This document shows positions 58,726 through 64,000 of a stretch of DNA of 64,000 nt, piece after piece. Under the pieces are notes generated by a model. The model worked only from the letters and a program-made list of their open reading frames with translations. It had not been told where the DNA came from and ran no database searches. Numbering within the stretch: the first letter of the stretch is position 1; each line of letters begins with the position of its first letter. A program made the translations under genes and the position numbers. Origin of the DNA: Chrysomallon squamiferum (taxonomy: Eukaryota; Mollusca; Gastropoda; Neomphalida; Peltospiridae); NCBI GenBank assembly GCA_012295275.1, contig CM022679.1, positions 8,581,669 to 8,645,668 of the forward strand, read 5' to 3'.

Positions 58726-61700
58726 TGACATCATCAAATTCTATTTTAATCAAGAAATATTTCAAATATTACAAACCAAAGTATCAAAGTTATATAAAAG
58801 GACATTATTTTCTTTTATCATTTATAAAGCATATACCAAAATGGTACAGTACCACTGGGGCATTTCGCAGTCTGTGTTTATTTTCAAAACACAAGCAACA
58901 TTTATATGAACTATACCAAAATTATACATTAAAGAAGAAACAGAAATTAATGACATCACATTTAAGGATAACAATAAAAACTGTATTTTCTTTAAAGTGC
59001 CATAATATTCATTTATTTTATTTTGTTTAAACAATAAATCCAGTATCTGGATTATGATATTTAACATCAATTATGAGTGGCACAAAAAGTAAACAAACAC
59101 ACACACACACATTATTTAGTATGAATTTAACAGAAATTAAATTAAATTAGTTATTTTTAGGAACACCGTAGTTGCAGAAATTCATATTAATATTTGTATT
59201 TGTATATGTATAATTTACTTATATATCATATTTTTAATCACTTCATTTTAAATTAAACTCTTAGTATTCAGTTTGAACTGAACCTAATATCCTGCAGGAA
59301 TTAATAATCACATATACAGCAATATTTACTTTTAACATTAAACAAATATAAAAAGTTTGAAACAAAAGAAAGCCATGTTATGAAATGCGACTATAAATTG
59401 AAAGTAAATATAAATATATCAAAAATAAGTTTCAAATTATACATTTATTTATAAGAAACCTAATTTGTTATAAAATATTATAAACTACTTTAATAAAATG
59501 AACTATGATAAAAGATTCTTTTTTTTTTTAAAAACCAACAAGAATTATATGATTTAGTATTGAATATTATATAATTAAAACACATTTACGTACAAAAAGA
59601 ATAACATCATCAAATTCTATTTTAATCAAGAAATATTTCAAATATTACAAATAAAAGTATCAAAGTCATATAAAAGGACATTATTTTCTTTTATCATTTA
59701 TAAAGCATATACCAAAATGGTACAGTACCACTGGGGCACACATATAAAAAAGAATGACATCATCAAATTCTATTTTTAATCAAGAAATATTTCAAATATT
59801 TCAAAGTTATATAAAAGGACATTATTTTTTTTTTATCAGTCTGTGTTTATTTTCAAAACACAAGCAACATTTATATGAACTATACCAAAATTATACATTA
59901 AAGAAGAAACAGAAATTAATGACATCACATTTAAGGATAACAATAAAAACTGTATTTTCTTTAAAGTGCCATAACATTCATTTATTTTATTTTGTTTAAA
60001 CAATAAATCCAGTATCTGGATTATGATATTTAACATCAATTATGAGTGGCACAAAAAGTAAACAAACACACACACACATTATTTAGTATGAATTTAACAG
60101 AAATTAAATTAAATTAGTTATTTTTAGGAACACCGTAGTTGCAGAAATTCATATTAATATTTGTATTTGTATATGTATAATTTACTTATATATCATATTT
60201 TTAATCACTTCATTTTAAATTAAACTCTTAGTATTCAGTTTGAACTGAACCTAATATCCTGCAGGAATTAATAATCACATATACAGCAATATTTACTTTT
60301 AACATTAAAAAAATATAAAAGTTTGAAACAAAAAAGAAAGCCATGTTATGAAATGCGACTATAAATTGAAAGTAAATATAAATATATCAAAAATAAGTTT
60401 CAAATTATACATTTATTTATAAGAAACCTAATTTGTTATAAAATATTATAAACTACTTTAATAAAATGAACTATGATAAAAGATTCTTTTTTTTTAAAAA
60501 ACCAACAAGAATTATATGATTTAGTATTGAACATTATATAATTAAAACACATTTACGCATTAAAAAAGAATAACATCATCAAATTCTATTTTAATCAAGA
60601 AATATTTCAAATATTACAAATCAAAGTATCAAAGTCATATAAAAGGACATTATTTTCTTTTATCATTTATAAAGCATATACCAAAATGGTACAGTACCAC
60701 TGGGGCATTTCGCAGTCTGTGTTTATTTTCAAAACACAAGCAACATTTATATGAACTATACCAAAATTATACATTAAAGAAGAAACAGAAATTAATGACA
60801 TCACATTTAAGGATAACAATAAAAACTGTATTTTCTTTAAAGTGCCATAACATTCATTTATTTTATTTTGTTTAAACAATAAATCCAGTATCTGGATTAT
60901 GATATTTAACATCAATTATGAGTGGCACAAAAAGTAAACAAACACACACACACATTATTTAGTATGAATTTAACAGAAATTAAATTAAATTAGTTATTTT
61001 TAGGAACACCGTAGTTGCAGAAATTCATATTAATATTTGTATTTGTATATGTATAATTTACTTATATATCATATTTTTAATCACTTCATTTTAAATTAAA
61101 CTCTTAGTATTCAGTTTGAACTGAACCTAATATCCTGCAGGAATTAATAATCACATATACAGCAATATTTACTTTTAACATTAAAAAAATATAAAAAGTT
61201 TGAAACAAAAGAAAGCCATGTTATGAAATGCGACTATAAATTGAAAGTAAATATAAATATATCAAAAATAAGTTTCAAATTATACATTTATTTATAAGAA
61301 ACCTAATTTGTTATAAAATATTATAAACTACTTTAATAAAATGAACTATGATAAAAGATTCTTTTTTTTTTTAAAAACCAACAAGAATTATATGATTTAG
61401 TATTGAATATTATATAATTAAAACACATTTACATTAAAAAAGAATAACATCATCAAATTCTATTTTAATCAAGAAATATTTCAAATATTACAAATCAAAG
61501 TATCAAAGTCATATAAAAGGACATTATTTTCTTTTATCATTTATAAAGCATATACCAAAATGGTACAGTACCACTGGGGCATTTTAGCAGTCTGTGTTTA
61601 TTTTCAAAACACAAGCAACATTTATATGAACTATACCAAAATTATACATTAAAGAAGAAACAGAAATTAATGACATCACATTTAAGGATAACAATAAAAA

Positions 61701-64000
61701 CTGTATTTTCTTTAAAGTGCCATAACATTCATTTATTTTATTTTGTTTAAACAATAAATCCAGTATCTGGATTATGATATTTAACATCAATTATGAGTGG
61801 CACAAAAAGTAAACAAACACACACACACATTATTTAGTATGAATTTAACAGAAATTAAATTAAATTAGTTATTTTTAGGAACACCAGTAGTTGCAGAAAT
61901 TCATATTAATATTTGTATTTGTATATGTATAATTTACTTATATATCATATTTTTAATCACTTCATTTTAAATTAAACTCTTAGTATTCAGTTTGAACTGA
62001 ACCTAATATCCTGCAGGAATTAATAATCACATATACAGCAATATTTACTTTTAACATTAAAAAAATATAAAAAGTTTGAAACAAAAGAAAGCCATGTTAT
62101 GAAATGCGACTATAAATTGAAAGTAAATATAAATATATCAAAAATAAGTTTCAAATTATACATTTATTTATAAGAAACCTAATTTGTTATAAAATATTAT
62201 AAACTACTTTAATAAAATGAACTATGATAAAAGATTCTTTTTTTTTAAAAAACCAACAAGAATTATATGATTTAGTATTGAACATTATATAATTAAAACA
62301 CATTTACGTACAAAAAGAATAACATCATCAAATTCTATTTTAATCAAGAAATATTTCAAATATTACAAATCAAAGTATCAAAGTCATATAAAAGGACATT
62401 ATTTTCTTTTATCATTTATAAAGCATATACCAAAATGGTACAGTACCACTGGGGCATTTCGCAGTCTGTGTTTATTTTCAAAACACAAGCAACATTTATA
62501 TGAACTATACCAAAATTATACATTAAAGAAGAAACAGAAATTAATGACATCACATTTAAGGATAACAATAAAAACTGTATTTTCTTTAAAGTGCCATAAC
62601 ATTCATTTATTTTATTTTGTTTAAACAATAAATCCAGTATCTGGATTATGATATTTAACATCAATTATGAGTGGCACAAAAAGTAAACAAACACACACAC
62701 ACATTATTTAGTATGAATTTAACAGAAATTAAATTAAATTAGTTATTTTTAGGAACACCGTAGTTGCAGAAATTCATATTAATATTTGTATTTGTATATG
62801 TATAATTTACTTATATATCATATTTTTAATCACTTCATTTTAAATTAAACTCTTAGTATTCAGTTTGAACTGAACCTAATATCCTGCAGGAATTAATAAT
62901 CACATATACAGCAATATTTACTTTTAACATTAAAAAAATATAAAAAGTTTGAAACAAAAGAAAGCCATGTTATGAAATGCGACTATAAATTGAAAGTAAA
63001 TATAAATATATCAAAAATAAGTTTCAAATTATACATTTATTTATAAGAAACCTAATTTGTTATAAAATATTATAAACTACTTTAATAAAATGAACTATGA
63101 TAAAAGATTCTTTTTTTTTTTAAAAACCAACAAGAATTATATGATTTAGTATTGAATATTATATAATTAAAACACATTTACGTACAAAAAGAATAACATC
63201 ATCAAATTCTATTTTAATCAAGAAATATTTCAAATATTACAAATCAAAGTATCAAAGTCATATAAAAGGACATTATTTTCTTTTATCATTTATAAAGCAT
63301 ATACCAAAATGGTACAGTACCACTGGGGCATTTCGCAGTCTGTGTTTATTTTCAAAACACAAGCAACATTTATATGAACTATACCAAAATTATACATTAA
63401 AGAAGAAACAGAAATTAATGACATCACATTTAAGGATAACAATAAAAACTGTATTTTCTTTAAAGTGCCATAACATTCATTTATTTTATTTTGTTTAAAC
63501 AATAAATCCAGTATCTGGATTATGATATTTAACATCAATTATGAGTGGCACAAAAAGTAAACAAACACACACACACATTATTTAGTATGAATTTAACAGA
63601 AATTAAATTAAATTAGTTATTTTTAGGAACACCGTAGTTGCAGAAATTCATATTAATATTTGTATTTGTATATGTATAATTTACTTATATATCATATTTT
63701 TAATCACTTCATTTTAAATTAAACTCTTAGTATTCAGTTTGAACTGAACCTAATATCCTGCAGGAATTAATAATCACATATACAGCAATATTTACTTTTA
63801 ACATTAAAAAAATATAAAAAGTTTGAAACAAAAGAAAGCCATGTTATGAAATGCGACTATAAATTGAAAGTAAATATAAATATATCAAAAATAAGTTTCA
63901 AATTATACATTTATTTATAAGAAACCTAATTTGTTATAAAATATTATAAACTACTTTAATAAAATGAACTATGATAAAAGATTCTTTTTTTTTAAAAAAC
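58726..64000. repeat. Tandem array of an 874-bp AT-rich unit
   Basis: At least six copies, the last cut by the window end. The landmark ggtacagtaccactgggg falls at 58843, 59719, 60688, 61562, 62437 and 63311. The spacing is 876, 969, 874, 875 and 874. Copies are nearly identical, differing mainly at A/T-run lengths and single bases. Each carries the same minus-strand frame of up to 82 codons, but this follows automatically from high copy identity. Satellite-like DNA; total size unknown because it leaves the window. Confidence 0.95.
59737..59830. repeat. Inserted partial unit inside array copy
   Basis: The copy starting at 59719 is 94 bases longer. After 'ctggggca' it re-enters an earlier part of the unit ('cacatataaaa' to 'aaaggacatt') and then skips forward to 'gtctgtgtttatt', losing the normal stretch between them. 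Confidence 0.8.

Noticed and set aside
60667..63538. Repeated 82-codon minus-strand frame in each 874-bp unit as a multicopy gene
   Set aside because: Composition is I/L/N/S-rich as expected for AT-rich DNA. There is no domain or splice context, and its recurrence follows from copy identity. Two copies already truncate or lengthen it through small indels.

Overview
The window is AT-rich animal nuclear DNA. It has GT-AG introns of about 0.1 to 3 kb, abundant TTATT/TTTA/AAT microsatellites, and four spliced protein-coding genes that are clear animal orthologues. Gene content and compact intron-exon style fit an invertebrate, most likely a lophotrochozoan such as a mollusc; that assignment is inference and nothing in the window proves the phylum. 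No bacterial, plasmid, CRISPR or viral system is seen.

Layout from left to right. (1) 1-1.9 kb: non-coding, with a 33-bp minisatellite. (2) 1.95-12.24 kb, + strand: a long-chain acyl-CoA synthetase of the ACSL1/5/6 clade, 21 coding exons, about 681 aa. (3) 12.2-18.6 kb: AT-rich spacer with a tRNA-like fragment and one copy of a dispersed repeat. (4) 18.65-18.74 kb, - strand: a well-formed terminal coding exon of an unidentified protein. (5) 21.03-33.5 kb, - strand: heparan sulfate N-deacetylase/N-sulfotransferase (NDST), 12 coding exons, 883 aa, with a spliced 5'UTR and an NRF1/ETS-like promoter at 33.53 kb. (6) 34.30-37.14 kb: a decayed DNA transposon with inverted repeats of about 0.6 kb and a target-site duplication. 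(7) 38.67-43.33 kb, - strand: folliculin (FLCN), 8 coding exons, 553 aa. (8) 43.3-48.0 kb: spacer with the FLCN promoter area and an orphan exon-like block. (9) 48.06-56.49 kb, + strand: centriolar protein CP110 (CCP110), 11 coding exons, about 1115 aa. (10) about 58.1 kb to the window end: a tandem array of an 874-bp AT-rich unit that runs off the right edge.

The four genes are housekeeping or developmental genes from different pathways: lipid activation on ER/mitochondrial membranes, Golgi heparan sulfate sulfation, lysosomal nutrient signalling, and centriole capping. They do not form a functional cluster.

I found no convincing new molecular system. The items most worth a second look are the long-inverted-repeat transposon, the 874-bp array with a chimeric copy near its edge, the unidentified coding exons at 18.65 kb and 44.46 kb, a duplicated splice acceptor in NDST, and a one-base frame conflict at an ACSL splice junction. 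All exon coordinates were worked out by eye from splice signals, reading phase and remembered family sequences; no alignment was run.
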